A DNA stretch of 64,000 nt from positions 35,471-99,470 of the forward strand of contig NZ_JAERTZ010000023.1 in assembly GCF_016746085.1 (NCBI RefSeq), in the 5' to 3' direction. A program made the translations under genes and the position numbers. Below, piece after piece: positions 63,876 to 64,000 of this stretch. The notes below the pieces were generated by a model. It was given only the letters and a program-made list of their open reading frames with translations. It had not been told where the DNA came from and ran no database searches. Numbering within the stretch: position 1 is the first letter of the stretch; each line of letters opens with the position of its first letter. This stretch comes from Zobellella iuensis (GTDB taxonomy: Bacteria > Pseudomonadota > Gammaproteobacteria > Enterobacterales > Aeromonadaceae).

Positions 63876-64000
63876 AGCGGCGTGGCGGGCGCTCCCGTAG
63901 ATACTCTGTTTAAAATCAAGATTTCATGTGCTCTTCACTGAACAGCAAAGCGGAATCGAACGCCGTTTCAGTCTGCATGCAGGCCCATAGTCCGGTGAGG

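Overview
The window is GC-rich, densely coded bacterial chromosome. The gene families point to a gammaproteobacterium: sppA directly followed by ansA, fadH with its 4Fe-4S cysteines, btuCD, a CvrA/NhaP2-type antiporter and a type I DAHP synthase. The overall look fits the Aeromonadales (Oceanimonas/Zobellella-like). That placement is inference from gene content, not from a marker gene. I see no rRNA, tRNA, CRISPR array, insertion sequence or phage gene.

Layout. 1-5383 is the end of a cell-surface glycan cluster: three glycosyltransferases and a methyltransferase/P-loop fusion. 5384-8733 is a small defence-like island with a MntA-HepT (type VII) and a HipA-HipB (type II) toxin-antitoxin pair. 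It is laced with paired REP palindromes that carry a GTAG head. 8734-19545 is an alpha-glucoside/isomaltulose-type uptake and hydrolysis operon on the minus strand (binding protein, two permeases, GH4, ATPase, two GH13) with a divergent LysR regulator. An orphan PTS EIIB follows.

20180-30165 is the most unusual block. A minus-strand pair (circularly permuted ATP-grasp + alpha-E protein) is divergent from a plus-strand operon (transglutaminase-DUF2126 giant, ATP-grasp/alpha-E fusion, second transglutaminase). Split and fused versions of the same enzyme pair thus lie side by side. This looks like a peptide or isopeptide-forming system with no known product.

30637-39623 holds mostly single genes: AGCS symporter, PQQ-type sugar dehydrogenase, YtoQ, rhodanese, CvrA antiporter, macrodomain, Acg-type nitroreductase, methyltransferase, OsmC. 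39679-50132 holds two GNATs, cobO/cobQ, an HExxH protein, an ECF42-type sigma factor with its DGPF (YCII) proteins, a Pho-box-preceded Na/Pi transporter, a BASS transporter, an AraC regulator and an ABM protein. 50378-63875 is more core-like: Lrp with a divergent cysteine-synthase-fold enzyme, fadH, sppA-ansA, a ProX-type editing protein, a luciferase-like oxidoreductase, ABM/VOC genes, DAHP synthase, btuCD and a LysR regulator.

Four families of short repeats are scattered between genes: GTAG-headed REP pairs, a roughly 190-bp double-hairpin element, a roughly 106-bp element seen twice, and a 7-bp AAGCTGG repeat. Several abut or supply the stop codons of neighbouring genes, and two sit inside the sugar operon.
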